A stretch of 64,000 bases of DNA, taken from NCBI RefSeq assembly GCF_905397395.1, contig NZ_CAJPVH010000022.1, forward strand, positions 16,940 to 80,939, written 5' to 3'. Position 1 is the first letter of the stretch. Every line of letters begins with the position of its first letter. A program made the translations under genes and the position numbers. The notes beneath the pieces are model-generated. The model was not told where the DNA came from, did not search any database, and worked only from the letters and a program-made list of their open reading frames with translations. This DNA comes from Cupriavidus campinensis. Lineage in GTDB: Bacteria; Pseudomonadota; Gammaproteobacteria; Burkholderiales; Burkholderiaceae. Below, in pieces: positions 9,194-19,465 of the stretch.

Positions 9194-10600
9194 ATGTCCG
9201 CACCCGACTCCGCCCTGCTTGGCGCCTGCCGCGACCGCCGCGCCCGCGTGCTGCAACACCTGCGCGCCGGCGGCGGCGGCGTGGCCATCGTGCCCACCGC
9301 GCCCGAGGCCATGCGCAACCGTGACAGCGACTATCCCTATCGTCACGACAGCTATTTCTATTACCTGACCGGCTTCACCGAGCCCGAGGCCGTGCTGGTG
9401 CTGGTGGCCGGCGCGCCCGGGGACGGCCCCGGCGCGGACCGCAGCATCCTGTTCTGCCGCCCCAAGCACGAGGAGCGCGAGATCTGGGACGGCTTCCGCC
9501 ATGGCCCCGAAGGCGCGCGCGCCGCGTTCGGCCTGGACGAGGCGCACTCGGTGGAGGAAATCGACGCCCTGCTGCCGCCGCTGCTGGCCAATCGCGCCCA
9601 GGTGGCGTATCCGCTCGCTGCCTCGGCCGAGACCGACCTGAAGGTGCGCCGCTGGCTCGACGCCGTGCGCATGCAGGGCCGCGCCGGCGTGGCCGCGCCG
9701 TCCGCCGCGCTCGACGTGCGCACCCTCCTCGACGAAATGCGGCTGTTCAAGGACGCCGGCGAGGTGGCGATCATGCGCCGCGCGGGCGAAATCTCCGCCC
9801 AGGCGCACGTGCGGGCCATGCGCGCCTCGCGCGCCGGGCTCAAGGAATATCACCTCGAAGCCGAACTGCTCTACGAATTCCGCCGCCATGGCGCGCAGAG
9901 CGTGGCCTACAACTCGATCGTGGCCACCGGCCCGAACGCCTGCGTGCTGCACTACCGCGCCGGCCCGGCCGAATTGCGCGATGGCGACCTGTGCCTGATC
10001 GACGCCGGCTGCGAACTCGACGGCTATGCCTCCGACATCACCCGCACCTTCCCGGTCTCGGGCCGCTTCTCGCCCGCCCAGCGCGAGCTGTACGACCTGG
10101 TGGTGGCCGCGCAGGAAGCCGCCATCGCCCAGACGCGCGCCGGCGTGCCGTACAACGTGCCGCACGACGCCGCCGTGAAAGTGCTGGCGCAGGGCATGCT
10201 CGACACCGGCCTGCTCGACCGCAACAAGGAGGGCACGCTGGACGACGTGCTGGCCAGCGGCAGCTATCGCCGCTTCTATATGCACCGCACCGGCCACTGG
10301 CTGGGCATGGACGTGCACGACGTAGGCGAGTACCGCACGCCGGGCCCGCTGCCCGCCGGCCATGAGGGCGAGCGGCCGTGGCGGCCGCTGGAACCCGGCA
10401 TGGTGCTGACCATCGAACCTGGTATTTATGTGCGCCCGGCCGAAGACGTGCCGGAGCGCTACTGGCATATCGGCATCCGGATCGAGGACGACGCCGTCGT
10501 CACCACCGGCGACTGCGACCTGCTCACGCGCGGCGTGCCGGTCAAGGCCGATGAGATCGAGGCGCTGATGCGCGACAACCTGGGAGATTTCGCACGATGA
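9194..10600 (+). CDS. pepP: Xaa-Pro aminopeptidase (aminopeptidase P)
   Basis: Cleaves the N-terminal residue from peptides with proline in second position, using a dinuclear metal site. The 468-residue protein has the AMP_N domain (about 10-150, with YRHDSYFYYLTGF) and a pita-bread M24 catalytic domain. Metal ligands are visible as DAGCELDGYASDITRTFP, HRTGHWLGMDVHDVG and the glutamates in TIEPGIY and RIEDD. The start is ATG 9194. The stop overlaps the next gene as ATGA. In many proteobacteria pepP lies just upstream of ubiH, as here. Confidence 0.95.
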   Translation: MSAPDSALLGACRDRRARVLQHLRAGGGGVAIVPTAPEAMRNRDSDYPYRHDSYFYYLTGFTEPEAVLVLVAGAPGDGPGADRSILFCRPKHEEREIWDGFRHGPEGARAAFGLDEAHSVEEIDALLPPLLANRAQVAYPLAASAETDLKVRRWLDAVRMQGRAGVAAPSAALDVRTLLDEMRLFKDAGEVAIMRRAGEISAQAHVRAMRASRAGLKEYHLEAELLYEFRRHGAQSVAYNSIVATGPNACVLHYRAGPAELRDGDLCLIDAGCELDGYASDITRTFPVSGRFSPAQRELYDLVVAAQEAAIAQTRAGVPYNVPHDAAVKVLAQGMLDTGLLDRNKEGTLDDVLASGSYRRFYMHRTGHWLGMDVHDVGEYRTPGPLPAGHEGERPWRPLEPGMVLTIEPGIYVRPAEDVPERYWHIGIRIEDDAVVTTGDCDLLTRGVPVKADEIEALMRDNLGDFAR

Positions 10601-11154
10601 AGACCCTGCTCCGCAAGCTGTTCAGCGGTGGCGGCACGCAATATACGCATTCCAGCAAGCCCGCAGCAGCGCGGCAAGTGGTGCCGGGCGAGCCGTTCGT
10701 GATCAATCTGTATGACGACCGCCTGGTCGTGCATCGTCCTGACGGCCAGCGCGAGGAACTCGCCTGGGCGGCGCTGGAACGTGTGATCGTGCGCGTTTCC
10801 GACCGCGCGCCCTGGGCCGGTGCCGCCTGGCTGATCCTGGCCGGCGACGCCGAGAGCAAGCAGGGCTGCGTGGCCCCGCTGGACGCCGCCAACGGCGATG
10901 CGCTGGTGGCGCACCTGCAGGCGCTGCCCGGCTTCAGCCAGCAGAAGCTCGACAACGCGCTGCGCGATGCCGCTGCCGGCAAGTCACGCACGGATGCCGT
11001 GCTGTGGAAGCGCGCCGCGGCCAATGCAGCAAACGCGGCCGAGACTGCCCAATCCGGCGAGGAAGCTCCTGATGACAAGCACCGTGACCCCGACGCCCAG
11101 CACCAGCACCAGTCCCAACACCAGTCCCAGCCACAGTCCGGCGCCCAGCCCTGA
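10597..11154 (+). CDS. Hypothetical protein between pepP and ubiH
   Basis: I do not recognise this 185-residue protein. It starts with an ATG overlapping the pepP stop, so it is probably translated by coupling. The N-terminal 115 residues look like a small folded alpha/beta domain (INLYDDRLVVHRPDG, a tryptophan-rich middle, then ALPGFSQQKLDNAL). No signal peptide or membrane segment is seen. The last 35 residues are low-complexity Glu/Asp then His/Gln/Ser-rich. This tail overlaps the first 83 nt of the next gene in another frame, so it may reflect that gene's composition rather than function. Confidence 0.75.
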   Translation: MKTLLRKLFSGGGTQYTHSSKPAAARQVVPGEPFVINLYDDRLVVHRPDGQREELAWAALERVIVRVSDRAPWAGAAWLILAGDAESKQGCVAPLDAANGDALVAHLQALPGFSQQKLDNALRDAAAGKSRTDAVLWKRAAANAANAAETAQSGEEAPDDKHRDPDAQHQHQSQHQSQPQSGAQP

Positions 11155-12382
11155 GCCGTTCGACATTGCCATCGTTGGCGGCGGGCCGGTCGGCCTGGCG
11201 CTGGCGGCGCAGCTCTTGCGCACCACGCCGTGGCGGATCGTGCTGATCGATGCGGCCACGCCGGCACGCGCCGCGCGGGACCCACGGGCGATTGCGCTGT
11301 CGCACGGCAGCCGCCAGCTACTGGAGCAGATTGGCGCGTGGCCGATGCCGGTGCAACCCATCGAGCACATTCATGTGTCGCAGCGCGGGCGCTTTGGCCA
11401 CGTGAAACTGCATCACGACGATTACGGCGTGCCGGCGCTCGGCTATGTCGTGCGCTACGGCGACCTGTGCCAGACGCTGGAACGCGCGCTGGCGCGGGCT
11501 GCGGAGGCTGCGCCGGGCCGTCTGGCGCGCCTGTTCGAGACGCGCATCGACGACATCGCGCAGGACACCAAGGACGCCAAGGCCGATCGGCAGGAAGACG
11601 CGGCGCTGGTGCGGCTGAGCGGCACCTCGCATGCCGATCAGGTCGGGCTGCCCATGGCGCTCACGGCGCGCATCGCCGTGCAGGCCGAAGGCGGACTGTT
11701 CCACCAGCGCACGCAGCGGCTGGCGCGCGGCGCCGAACCCTCGCGGCGGCGCGACTACCAGCAGACGGCCATCATCGGTCATGTGACGTGTACGCAACCT
11801 CGCCCCGGCTGGGCGTGGGAGCGCTTCACCGAGGAAGGGCCGCTCGCGCTGCTGCCGCATGACGAACACGGCACTGCCGGCTACGCGCTGGTCTGGTGCT
11901 GCCCGCCTGATACGGCCATGCGGCGGCTGGCGCTTTCCGAGGCCGAATTCGCCGAAGAACTGGGCGAGGCGTTCGGCTCGCGCATGGGCCGTTTCACGCT
12001 GGTGGGCAAGCGCCACGCGTTCCCGCTGGGGCTGAACGCGGCGCCGGTGACCGTCGATGGCCGCATCGCGGCGGTCGGCAACGCCGCGCAGACGCTGCAT
12101 CCGGTGGCCGGACAAGGACTGAACCTGGGCCTGCGCGATGCCTTCGCGCTGGCCGACTCGCTGCGCGCCGGCTGCACGCCGCAGGCGTTGCTGGCCTTCG
12201 CCAGCCGCCACCGTGTGGACCGGGCCATGACCATCGGCGTGACCGACCTGCTGCCGCGCGTCTTTGGCGTCGGCGGGCCGCTGGCGGCCCATGCGCGCGG
12301 GGCGTCGCTGGCGGCGCTGGCCTGCGTGGCGCCGCTCAAGGACGCGCTGGCGCGGCACATGATGTACGGCGCGCGCCGCTGA
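11072..12382 (+). CDS. ubiH: UbiH/UbiF/VisC-family FAD-dependent hydroxylase of ubiquinone synthesis
   Basis: A flavin monooxygenase that hydroxylates the aromatic ring of a ubiquinone precursor. From ATG 11072 it has 436 residues. A Thr/Ser/Pro-rich N-terminal tail of about 28 residues precedes the FAD dinucleotide motif (IVGGGPVGLALAAQL). The second FAD motif reads GNAAQTLHPVAGQGLNLGLRD near residue 340. Which ring position is hydroxylated cannot be settled from sequence; UbiH is the likely call by position after pepP. GTG 11084 is an alternative start, but no later start codon precedes the flavin motif, so the overlap with the preceding gene is real. Confidence 0.85.
   Translation: MTSTVTPTPSTSTSPNTSPSHSPAPSPEPFDIAIVGGGPVGLALAAQLLRTTPWRIVLIDAATPARAARDPRAIALSHGSRQLLEQIGAWPMPVQPIEHIHVSQRGRFGHVKLHHDDYGVPALGYVVRYGDLCQTLERALARAAEAAPGRLARLFETRIDDIAQDTKDAKADRQEDAALVRLSGTSHADQVGLPMALTARIAVQAEGGLFHQRTQRLARGAEPSRRRDYQQTAIIGHVTCTQPRPGWAWERFTEEGPLALLPHDEHGTAGYALVWCCPPDTAMRRLALSEAEFAEELGEAFGSRMGRFTLVGKRHAFPLGLNAAPVTVDGRIAAVGNAAQTLHPVAGQGLNLGLRDAFALADSLRAGCTPQALLAFASRHRVDRAMTIGVTDLLPRVFGVGGPLAAHARGASLAALACVAPLKDALARHMMYGARR
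11095..11150 (+). repeat. Imperfect CCAG/TCCCA-rich repeat tract in a gene overlap
   Basis: Degenerate direct repeats built on CACCAG and CACCAGTCCCA occur here. In one frame they encode a His/Gln/Ser-rich tail and in the other a Thr/Ser/Pro-rich head. The tract lies inside the 83-nt overlap of the unknown gene and the ubiH-family gene. Confidence 0.65.
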
Positions 12383-12461
12383 CATCCCAGTCGCGGCGGG
12401 CGGGGCGGCCGTGCCACGCAGGCATGGCCCGCCCCCGTCATCCATGATATTTGCTCATTTC

Positions 12462-12492
12462 TTGGGCAACCCGGTCCGTTTGGCGGTAAAAT
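12462..12492 (+). promoter_or_regulatory. Candidate dusB-fis promoter
   Basis: A -10 like TAAAAT (12487-12492) lies 46 bp before the dusB start, with TTGGGC at 12462-12467. The spacing of 19 bp is longer than ideal, so this is tentative. Confidence 0.35.
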
Positions 12493-12538
12493 CCCGCCCT
12501 CGCGCCTTCCCCCAGTACCTGTTTACCGAACGTGCCGA

Positions 12539-13660
12539 GTGACGCAAACCCGTCTCCGGGCGCCTGTTCCCTTCGCTATTCCTATCGTGCAGATCGGTCC
12601 GCATCGTCTTCGCAACAACCTGTTCGTCGCCCCCATGGCCGGGGTGACGGACCGGCCGTTCCGGCAGCTGTGCAAGCAGCTGGGCGCGGGCTACGCGGTG
12701 TCCGAGATGGTGGCGTCCAACGCCCAGCTGTGGAAGAGCGAGAAGACCATGCGCCGCGCCAACCACGCGGGCGAGGTGGAGCCGATCTCGGTGCAGATCG
12801 CTGGCGCCGAGCCGGGGATGATGGCCGAGGCGGCCCGCTACAACGTGGACCGGGGCGCCCAGATCATCGACATCAACATGGGTTGCCCGGCCAAGAAGGT
12901 CTGCAACGTGGCGGCCGGGTCGGCGCTGCTGCAGAACGAGCCGCTGGTGGTGCGCATCGTCGAGGCCGTGGTGGCCGCCGTGGGCGACCGCGTGCCCGTG
13001 ACGCTGAAGATCCGCACCGGCTGGGACCGCGAGCACAAGAATGCGCTGCGCGTGGCGCGCCTGGTGGAAGACGCCGGCATCAGCATGCTGACGATCCACG
13101 GGCGCACGCGCGCGGACCTGTATCACGGCGAGGCCGAGTACGAGACGATTGCGGCGGTCAAGCAGTCGATCCGGATTCCCGTGGTGGCCAACGGCGACAT
13201 CACGTCGCCGCAGAAGGCGCGCCAGGTACTGGCCGCCACCGGCGCGGACGCGATCATGATCGGCCGCGCGGCGCAGGGCCGGCCGTGGCTGTTCCGCGAG
13301 ATCGAACACTTCCTGGCGACCGGCGAGATGCTGCCGTCGCCCGAGGTGGCCGAGATCCGCGCGATCATGAACCATCACCTGGCCGACCACTACGCGTTTT
13401 ACGGCGAGTTCACCGGCGTGCGCACCGCGCGCAAGCACATTGCCTGGTACACGCGCGGCCTCAAGGGCGCGAACCTGTTCCGGCATCGGATGAACACGCT
13501 GGAGTCCACCACGGCGCAGCTGGAGGCCGTGAATGCCTTCTTCGACGAGCAGGCGGCGATTTCCGACCGCCTGGTCTACGTGGAAGACGGCGACGCCACG
13601 GCCGAAGGTGAAAATAAGAACGCCGACAACAACAAGAACAAGGAATTGCTTGCCGCATGA
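12539..13660 (+). CDS. dusB: tRNA-dihydrouridine synthase B
   Basis: FMN enzyme that reduces specific uridines in the tRNA D-loop. The start is GTG 12539, giving 373 residues. The flavin-binding start APMAGVTDRPFR (about 31-42), the catalytic cysteine motif NMGCPAKKVCN (about 117-127) and the phosphate-binding GADAIMIGRAAQGRPW are all present. The last 20 residues are a Glu/Asn/Lys-rich tail not needed for the fold. The stop overlaps fis by 4 nt, the conserved dusB-fis arrangement of proteobacteria. Confidence 0.95.
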   Translation: MTQTRLRAPVPFAIPIVQIGPHRLRNNLFVAPMAGVTDRPFRQLCKQLGAGYAVSEMVASNAQLWKSEKTMRRANHAGEVEPISVQIAGAEPGMMAEAARYNVDRGAQIIDINMGCPAKKVCNVAAGSALLQNEPLVVRIVEAVVAAVGDRVPVTLKIRTGWDREHKNALRVARLVEDAGISMLTIHGRTRADLYHGEAEYETIAAVKQSIRIPVVANGDITSPQKARQVLAATGADAIMIGRAAQGRPWLFREIEHFLATGEMLPSPEVAEIRAIMNHHLADHYAFYGEFTGVRTARKHIAWYTRGLKGANLFRHRMNTLESTTAQLEAVNAFFDEQAAISDRLVYVEDGDATAEGENKNADNNKNKELLAA

Positions 13661-13890
13661 GCCGCAACGCCATCGATCAATGTATCCGGGACAGCCTGGA
13701 TACCTACTTTCGCGACCTGGACGGCGAAGAGCCGTCCAATATGTACAACATGGTGCTGGAGGCCGTGGAGCGGCCCCTGCTGGAAGCCGTGATGGTGCGC
13801 GCCGAGCGCAACCAGTCGCTGGCGGCCGCCTATCTCGGCATCAATCGCAACACGCTGCGCAAGAAGCTGCAGCAACACGGTTTACTTTGA
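13657..13890 (+). CDS. fis: Fis-family DNA-binding protein
   Basis: Small nucleoid-associated regulator of 77 residues, shorter at the N-terminus than the 98-residue E. coli protein, as is usual in beta-proteobacteria. The C-terminal helix-turn-helix is clear ([20 protein letters not shown]). The ATG overlaps the dusB stop. Fis in enterobacteria activates stable RNA promoters in rapid growth; here that role is inferred from family and operon context. Confidence 0.93.
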   Translation: MSRNAIDQCIRDSLDTYFRDLDGEEPSNMYNMVLEAVERPLLEAVMVRAERNQSLAAAYLGINRNTLRKKLQQHGLL

Positions 13891-13906
13891 AGCGTTCCCC
13901 CAAGCC

Positions 13907-15481
13907 ATGATCAAGCAAGCCCTTCTCTCCGTTTCCGACAAGACCGGCATCGTCGATTTCGCGCGCGACCTGAACGCGCTCGGCGTGGTGCTGCTTTCCA
14001 CCGGCGGCACCGCCAAGCTGCTGGCCGACGCCGGCCTGCCCGTGACGGAGGTGGCCGACTACACCGGCTTTCCGGAAATGCTGGACGGCCGCGTGAAGAC
14101 GCTGCACCCGAAGGTGCACGGCGGCATCCTGGCCCGCCGCGACCTGCCCGAGCACATGGCCGCGCTGGCCGAGCACCAGATCCCCACCATCGACCTGCTG
14201 GTGGTGAACCTGTACCCGTTCCAGCAGACCGTGGCCAAGGACGACTGCACGCTGCCGGACGCCATCGAGAACATCGACATCGGCGGCCCGACCATGCTGC
14301 GCTCGGCGGCCAAGAACCACCGCGACGTGACCGTGATCGTGGACCCGGCCGACTACGCCGTGGTGCTGGACGAGATGCGCGCCAACGCCAACAGCGTCGG
14401 CTACGACACCAACTTCCGCCTGGCGACCAAGGTTTTCGCGCATACCGCTCAATATGACGGTGCGATCACAAATTACCTGACCAGCCTCGGCGCCGACAAG
14501 TCGCACCAGGCCCGCAGCGCCTATCCGCAGACGCTGAACCTGGCCTTCGAGAAGGTGCAGGAGATGCGCTACGGCGAGAACCCGCACCAGTCGGCCGCGT
14601 TCTACCGCGACCTGAAGGCCGTGGACGGCGCGCTGGCCAACTACGTGCAGTTGCAGGGCAAGGAGCTGTCGTACAACAACATCGCCGACGCGGACGCCGC
14701 GTGGGAGTGCGTGAAGTCGTTCGACGCTGCCAACGGCGCCGCCTGCGTGATCATCAAGCACGCCAACCCGTGCGGCGTGGCCGTGGGCGTGAACGCGCTG
14801 GAAGCCTACGACAAGGCCTTCAAGACCGACTCGACCTCGGCCTTCGGCGGCATCATCGCCTTCAACGTGGAACTGGACGAAGCCGCCGCGCAGGCCGTGG
14901 CGAAGCAGTTCGTGGAAGTGCTGATCGCCCCGTCGTTCAGCACGGCGGCCCGCAACGTGTTCGCGGCCAAGCAGAACGTGCGTCTGCTGGAGATTCCGCT
15001 GGGCAAGGGCGTGAACCAGTACGACCTCAAGCGCGTGGGCGGCGGCCTGCTGGTGCAGGGCCCCGATGCGCGCAACGTGCAGCCGTCCGAGCTGCGCGTG
15101 GTGACGCGCCGCCACCCCACCCCGAAGGAAATGGACGATCTGATGTTCGCCTGGCGCGTGGCCAAGTTCGTGAAGTCGAACGCCATCGTGTTCTGCGGCG
15201 GCGGCATGACGCTGGGCGTGGGCGCGGGCCAGATGAGCCGCGTGGACTCGGCCCGCATCGCCAGCATCAAGGCGCAGAACGCCGGCCTGACCCTGGCGGG
15301 CTCCGCCGTGGCCAGCGACGCCTTCTTCCCGTTCCGTGACGGCCTGGACGTGGTGGTGGACGCCGGCGCAACCTGCGTGATCCAGCCGGGCGGCTCGATG
15401 CGCGACGACGAGGTGATCGCCGCCGCCGACGAGCGCAACATCGCCATGGTGCTGACCGGCACGCGCCACTTCCGGCACTGA
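13907..15481 (+). CDS. purH: Bifunctional AICAR transformylase/IMP cyclohydrolase PurH
   Basis: Catalyses the last two steps of de novo IMP synthesis. The 524-residue protein has the MGS-like cyclohydrolase domain first ([16 protein letters not shown], then [12 protein letters not shown] near residue 67) and the transformylase domain second, with the KHANPCG motif (near residue 284) that holds the catalytic Lys-His pair. The length is typical. It starts 16 bp after fis and could be read through from dusB-fis. Confidence 0.97.
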   Translation: MIKQALLSVSDKTGIVDFARDLNALGVVLLSTGGTAKLLADAGLPVTEVADYTGFPEMLDGRVKTLHPKVHGGILARRDLPEHMAALAEHQIPTIDLLVVNLYPFQQTVAKDDCTLPDAIENIDIGGPTMLRSAAKNHRDVTVIVDPADYAVVLDEMRANANSVGYDTNFRLATKVFAHTAQYDGAITNYLTSLGADKSHQARSAYPQTLNLAFEKVQEMRYGENPHQSAAFYRDLKAVDGALANYVQLQGKELSYNNIADADAAWECVKSFDAANGAACVIIKHANPCGVAVGVNALEAYDKAFKTDSTSAFGGIIAFNVELDEAAAQAVAKQFVEVLIAPSFSTAARNVFAAKQNVRLLEIPLGKGVNQYDLKRVGGGLLVQGPDARNVQPSELRVVTRRHPTPKEMDDLMFAWRVAKFVKSNAIVFCGGGMTLGVGAGQMSRVDSARIASIKAQNAGLTLAGSAVASDAFFPFRDGLDVVVDAGATCVIQPGGSMRDDEVIAAADERNIAMVLTGTRHFRH

Positions 15482-15600
15482 TGTATCCCGCTGGGGACCG
15501 GGGCGCCCGCTTCGATCCCCAGGGCCCCGCGCCCATCGGCGCGGGCGCCAATCCGCAATTCCACTACACTACGCGCATCTCTCCGGCTTCTCCCGCTTTC

Positions 15601-16146
15601 ATGCGCATCCTCGGCATCGATCCCGGCCTCCGCACCACCGGCTTTGGCGTGTTGGAAAAACACGGCAACAAGCTGGCCTACGTGGCCTCCGGCACCATCA
15701 AGAGCGACGGGAATTCCAGCCTCCCGGAGCGGCTCAAGACCCTTTACGACGGCATCGCCGAAGTCGCCCGCACCTATGCGCCCGACTGCGCGGCCATCGA
15801 GAAGGTCTTCGTCAACGTCAATCCGCAGTCCACGCTGATGCTCGGCCAGGCGCGCGGGGCCGCCATCTGCGGCCTGGTCGGCCATGGCCTGCCCGTGTTC
15901 GAGTACACCGCGCTCCAGCTCAAGGTGGCCGTGGTCGGCTATGGCCGGGCCAACAAGGAGCAGGTGCAGGAGATGGTGATGCGGCTGCTGGCGCTGTCCG
16001 GCCGGCCCAGTTCCGATGCGGCCGATGCCCTCGGCGTGGCCATCTGCCATGCCAACGGCGGCGATACGCTCGGCACGCTGGCCGGCATGGCGCCCGACCT
16101 GGCCCGCAAGGGGCTGCGCGTGCGCCGCGGGCGCCTGGTCGGCTAG
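15601..16146 (+). CDS. ruvC: Crossover junction endodeoxyribonuclease RuvC
   Basis: Resolves Holliday junctions together with RuvAB. From ATG 15601 it is 181 residues, normal for the family. The four acidic catalytic residues are visible: Asp in [14 protein letters not shown], Glu in [13 protein letters not shown], and the paired aspartates in [14 protein letters not shown]. An upstream in-frame extension to 15481 has no RuvC similarity. It is separated from ruvA by a glpQ gene, which breaks the usual ruvCAB order. Confidence 0.95.
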   Translation: MRILGIDPGLRTTGFGVLEKHGNKLAYVASGTIKSDGNSSLPERLKTLYDGIAEVARTYAPDCAAIEKVFVNVNPQSTLMLGQARGAAICGLVGHGLPVFEYTALQLKVAVVGYGRANKEQVQEMVMRLLALSGRPSSDAADALGVAICHANGGDTLGTLAGMAPDLARKGLRVRRGRLVG

Positions 16147-16269
16147 GCCGTCACACCTCGGCATACCTCAACAAACCCGGGCCCTGCCGCGTCGGCGGGC
16201 GCCGGACAGGCCAACCCCGGCCTCTGCTCGTACAATCGGCGTTCCGCCCCCTCCCATGAACGCCGCGCG

Positions 16270-17436
16270 ATGTCCCTCCTTCCCCGCCTGACCCTTGCCT
16301 TTGCCACCGCCACGCTGATCGCGGGCTGCACCACGCCGTCGCACCACGCGCACAAGGACAAGGTTGCGGCCGCGGCATCCCCGGCCCCCGCCCAGGCCGC
16401 GCCGCCGGCCCCGAAGGCGCTGGTCATCGCCCATCGTGGCGCCAGCGCGCTTCGGCCGGAGCACACGCTGGCGTCCTACGCCAAGGCCATCGAGGACGGC
16501 GCCGACGTGATCGAGCCAGACCTCGTCATGACCCGCGACGGCGTGCTGGTGGCCCGCCACGAGAACGACATCACCGGCACCACCAACGTGGCCGAAGTGG
16601 CCGGGTTCGCCGACCGCAAGCGCATCAAGGTCATCGACGGGGAACGCCTGACCGGCTGGTTCACCGAGGACTTCACACTGGCCGAACTGAAGACGCTGCG
16701 CGCCCGCGAGCGGATTCCGAAGCTGCGCCCGCTCAACGCCAAGCTGAACGACCAGTTCGAGATTCCCACCTTCGACGAAATCCTGCGGCTGGCCTCGCAG
16801 GCCGCCCTGAAGCGCGGCCGCCCGGTGGGTCTCTACCCTGAGCTGAAGCATCCGAGCTACTTCCGGGGCATCGGCCTGCCGCCCGAGGAGAAGCTCGCCG
16901 CCGCGCTGCAGGGCAACGCCTACGCCCGCAGCGCGCCGGTCTACGTCCAGTCGTTCGAAGTGGGCCCGCTGCGCACGATGAAGCGGCTGCTGGGTACGTC
17001 GATGCCAAACGTGAAGATCGTGCAGCTGATTGGCAGCCCGTCCGGCCGCCCCGCCGACTGGCGCCTGGCCGGCGACACGCGCAACTACGCCGAGATGCTC
17101 ACGCCGCTGGGCCTGCGCGAGGTGGCCACCTACGCCAACGGCATCGGCCCCGAGAAGAGCAACGTGGTGCCGCGCGACGCCCAGGGCGCACTGGCCGCCC
17201 CCACCGCGCTGGTGACCAACGCCCACGCGGCAGGGCTGACCGTCCACCCGTACACGTTCCGGCCCGAGAACGGCTTCCTGCCGAAGCCTTTGCGGGTGGC
17301 CGGCGGTGACGCCACGCGCAGCCCCAACGGCCTGGTGCGCGAGATCCAGGCCTTCCTGGCCGCCGGCGTGGATGGCATCTTCACGGACGACCCGGCACTG
17401 GGCCGCCGCGCGGTGGACAGCACGCCGGAGCGGTAG
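16270..17436 (+). CDS. glpQ: Lipoprotein glycerophosphodiester phosphodiesterase
   Basis: Hydrolyses glycerophosphodiesters to glycerol-3-phosphate and an alcohol. The 388-residue precursor has a lipobox (LIAGC, Cys19), suggesting anchoring to a membrane, then an Ala/Pro-rich linker to about residue 50. The catalytic domain begins with [18 protein letters not shown] and continues with [17 protein letters not shown]. These supply the two catalytic histidines and the calcium-binding acidic residues. It lies between ruvC and ruvA but is functionally unrelated; the gaps of 123 and 77 bp on either side suggest its own promoter. TACAAT at 16231 could be its -10. Confidence 0.92.
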   Translation: MSLLPRLTLAFATATLIAGCTTPSHHAHKDKVAAAASPAPAQAAPPAPKALVIAHRGASALRPEHTLASYAKAIEDGADVIEPDLVMTRDGVLVARHENDITGTTNVAEVAGFADRKRIKVIDGERLTGWFTEDFTLAELKTLRARERIPKLRPLNAKLNDQFEIPTFDEILRLASQAALKRGRPVGLYPELKHPSYFRGIGLPPEEKLAAALQGNAYARSAPVYVQSFEVGPLRTMKRLLGTSMPNVKIVQLIGSPSGRPADWRLAGDTRNYAEMLTPLGLREVATYANGIGPEKSNVVPRDAQGALAAPTALVTNAHAAGLTVHPYTFRPENGFLPKPLRVAGGDATRSPNGLVREIQAFLAAGVDGIFTDDPALGRRAVDSTPER

Positions 17437-17513
17437 CACGGCGCGATAACCCCCAGCGCGCCACCCGCTCGCGCTACACTTGCCGGCAATTTCGTCACCC
17501 CACCCTGCCCACC

Positions 17514-18095
17514 ATGATCGGTCGCATTGCCGGCACCCTGCTTGAGAAGAATCCCCCGCACCTGTTGGTCGACTGCCACGGCGTGGGTTATGAGATCGAC
17601 GTGCCGATGAGCACGTTCTACAACCTGCCCGCCGTGGGCCAGCCGGTGACGCTGCTGACGCAGCAGATCGTGCGCGAGGATGCCCACCTGCTCTACGGCT
17701 TCGGCTCGGCGTCCGAGCGCAACACGTTCCGCGAACTGATCAAGATCACCGGCATCGGCGCGCGCATGGCGCTGGCCGTGCTGTCGGGGCTGTCCGTCGC
17801 CGAACTGGCGCAGGCCGTCACGCTGCAGGAGGCGGGCCGGCTGACGCGGATTCCGGGCATCGGCAAGAAAACCGCCGAGCGGCTGCTGCTGGAGCTCAAG
17901 GGCAAGCTGGGGGCCGAACTGGGCCACGCGCCCGGCGCCACGCCCGTGGCCGACAACGCCGTGGACGTGCTCAACGCCCTGCTGGCGCTGGGCTACTCCG
18001 AGAAAGAGGCCGCGCTGGCCATCAAGCAGGTGCCGGCTGGCACGGGCGTGTCCGACGGCATCAAGCTGGCGCTGAAGGCGCTCTCGAAGGGCTAG
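17514..18095 (+). CDS. ruvA: Holliday junction branch migration protein RuvA
   Basis: Binds four-way DNA junctions as a tetramer and loads the RuvB motor. The 193-residue protein starts [12 protein letters not shown] and has an OB-fold N-domain, two helix-hairpin-helix motifs ([13 protein letters not shown] and [16 protein letters not shown]) and a C-terminal RuvB-contact domain after a flexible linker (about 143-193). ruvB follows after 60 bp. Confidence 0.96.
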   Translation: MIGRIAGTLLEKNPPHLLVDCHGVGYEIDVPMSTFYNLPAVGQPVTLLTQQIVREDAHLLYGFGSASERNTFRELIKITGIGARMALAVLSGLSVAELAQAVTLQEAGRLTRIPGIGKKTAERLLLELKGKLGAELGHAPGATPVADNAVDVLNALLALGYSEKEAALAIKQVPAGTGVSDGIKLALKALSKG

Positions 18096-18155
18096 CGAAG
18101 GGCGAACGCTAGGGGCAGCCGGCGTAGAATGGCGGCTGTTCTGCATTCCACTGCC

Positions 18156-19226
18156 ATGATCGAAACCGACAAGCTCACCGGCGCCGAGCGCCAGCCCGAA
18201 CGGGTTATCTCGGCCACCCCCGCCTCCGCCCGCGAGGAGGCCTTCGAGCGCGCCCTGCGGCCCAAGCTGCTGGATGAGTACGTCGGCCAGGAAAAGATCC
18301 GTGGCCAACTCGACATCTTCATGCACGCGGCCCGCAACCGCCGCGAGGCGCTGGACCACGTGCTGCTGTTCGGCCCGCCGGGCCTCGGCAAGACCACGCT
18401 GGCCCACATCATCGCGCGCGAGATGGGCGTGAGCCTGCGCCAGACCTCCGGGCCGGTGCTGGAGCGCCCGGGCGACCTCGCCGCGCTGCTGACCAACCTC
18501 GAAGCCAACGACGTGCTGTTCATCGACGAAATCCACCGGCTCTCGCCGGTCGTCGAGGAAATCCTGTACCCGGCGCTCGAGGACTACCAGATCGACATCA
18601 TGATCGGCGAAGGCCCGGCGGCCCGCTCGGTCAAGCTGGACCTGCAGCCGTTCACGCTGGTGGGCGCCACCACGCGCGCCGGCATGCTGACCAACCCGCT
18701 GCGCGACCGCTTCGGCATTGTGGCGCGGCTGGAGTTCTATACGGCGGAGGAACTGGCGCGCATCGTCACGCGCTCCGCCCAGTTGCTCAACGCGGTGATC
18801 GAGCCCCAGGGTGCGCTGGAGATTGCGCGCCGGGCACGCGGCACGCCGCGCATCGCCAACCGGCTGCTGCGGCGCGTGCGCGACTACGCCGAGGTGAAAG
18901 GCGACGGCACGATCAGCCGCGAGACGGCCGACGCCGCGCTGGCGATGCTCGACGTGGATCGCGTCGGCTTCGACCTGATGGACCGCAAGCTGCTGGAAGC
19001 CGTGCTGCACAAGTTCGGCGGCGGCCCGGTGGGTGTGGACAACCTGGCGGCGGCCATCGGCGAGGAGCGCGACACCATCGAGGACGTGCTGGAGCCCTAC
19101 CTGATCCAGCAGGGTTACCTGCAGCGCACTCCGCGCGGGCGGGTGGCGACGGCGGCGGCGTATCGGCATTTCGGGCTCGCCACGCCCCAGGACGACACGG
19201 GCGGCGATCTGCTTGAGGCACCCTGA
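18156..19226 (+). CDS. ruvB: Holliday junction helicase RuvB
   Basis: AAA+ hexameric motor that drives branch migration with RuvA. The chosen ATG 18156 (MIETDKL) gives 356 residues. A TTG-like start 27 nt upstream adds residues not typical of the family. Walker [10 protein letters not shown] (about 69-77), Walker B LFIDEIH (about 122-128), sensor 1 GATTRAG and the C-terminal winged helix are present. A TAGAAT at 18125-18130 could serve as a -10, although co-transcription with ruvA is also likely. Confidence 0.96.
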   Translation: MIETDKLTGAERQPERVISATPASAREEAFERALRPKLLDEYVGQEKIRGQLDIFMHAARNRREALDHVLLFGPPGLGKTTLAHIIAREMGVSLRQTSGPVLERPGDLAALLTNLEANDVLFIDEIHRLSPVVEEILYPALEDYQIDIMIGEGPAARSVKLDLQPFTLVGATTRAGMLTNPLRDRFGIVARLEFYTAEELARIVTRSAQLLNAVIEPQGALEIARRARGTPRIANRLLRRVRDYAEVKGDGTISRETADAALAMLDVDRVGFDLMDRKLLEAVLHKFGGGPVGVDNLAAAIGEERDTIEDVLEPYLIQQGYLQRTPRGRVATAAAYRHFGLATPQDDTGGDLLEAP

Positions 19227-19465
19227 GCGCCGCCCTGAGCGTCCACCGGGGCGCCCCCTGCGCCTCTCCCCAGACAAAATCGGCCGATTCCGGCCTGCTG
19301 CGGTGCGCAACGACCGCGCATTGCAGCCCTCCCTAGCCAGTTAAACGTTTTCGCGCGCCGCTCCAAATTTTTTCGAAGTGGATTGCCCGCTTATGGCCGG
19401 TTGTCCACAATGGCTCCATCAGTTTCCACTCCCAGCGCCCACTGCGCCAGAAAGGACACAGAGCC

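Noticed and set aside
17130..19310. A 726-codon minus-strand frame opposite ruvA and ruvB
   Set aside because: No recognisable domain; ruvA and ruvB are unambiguous on the other strand.
19401..19409. TTGTCCACA resembling a DnaA box
   Set aside because: It is a single one-mismatch copy with no cluster, no AT-rich unwinding region and no dnaA or dnaN nearby.
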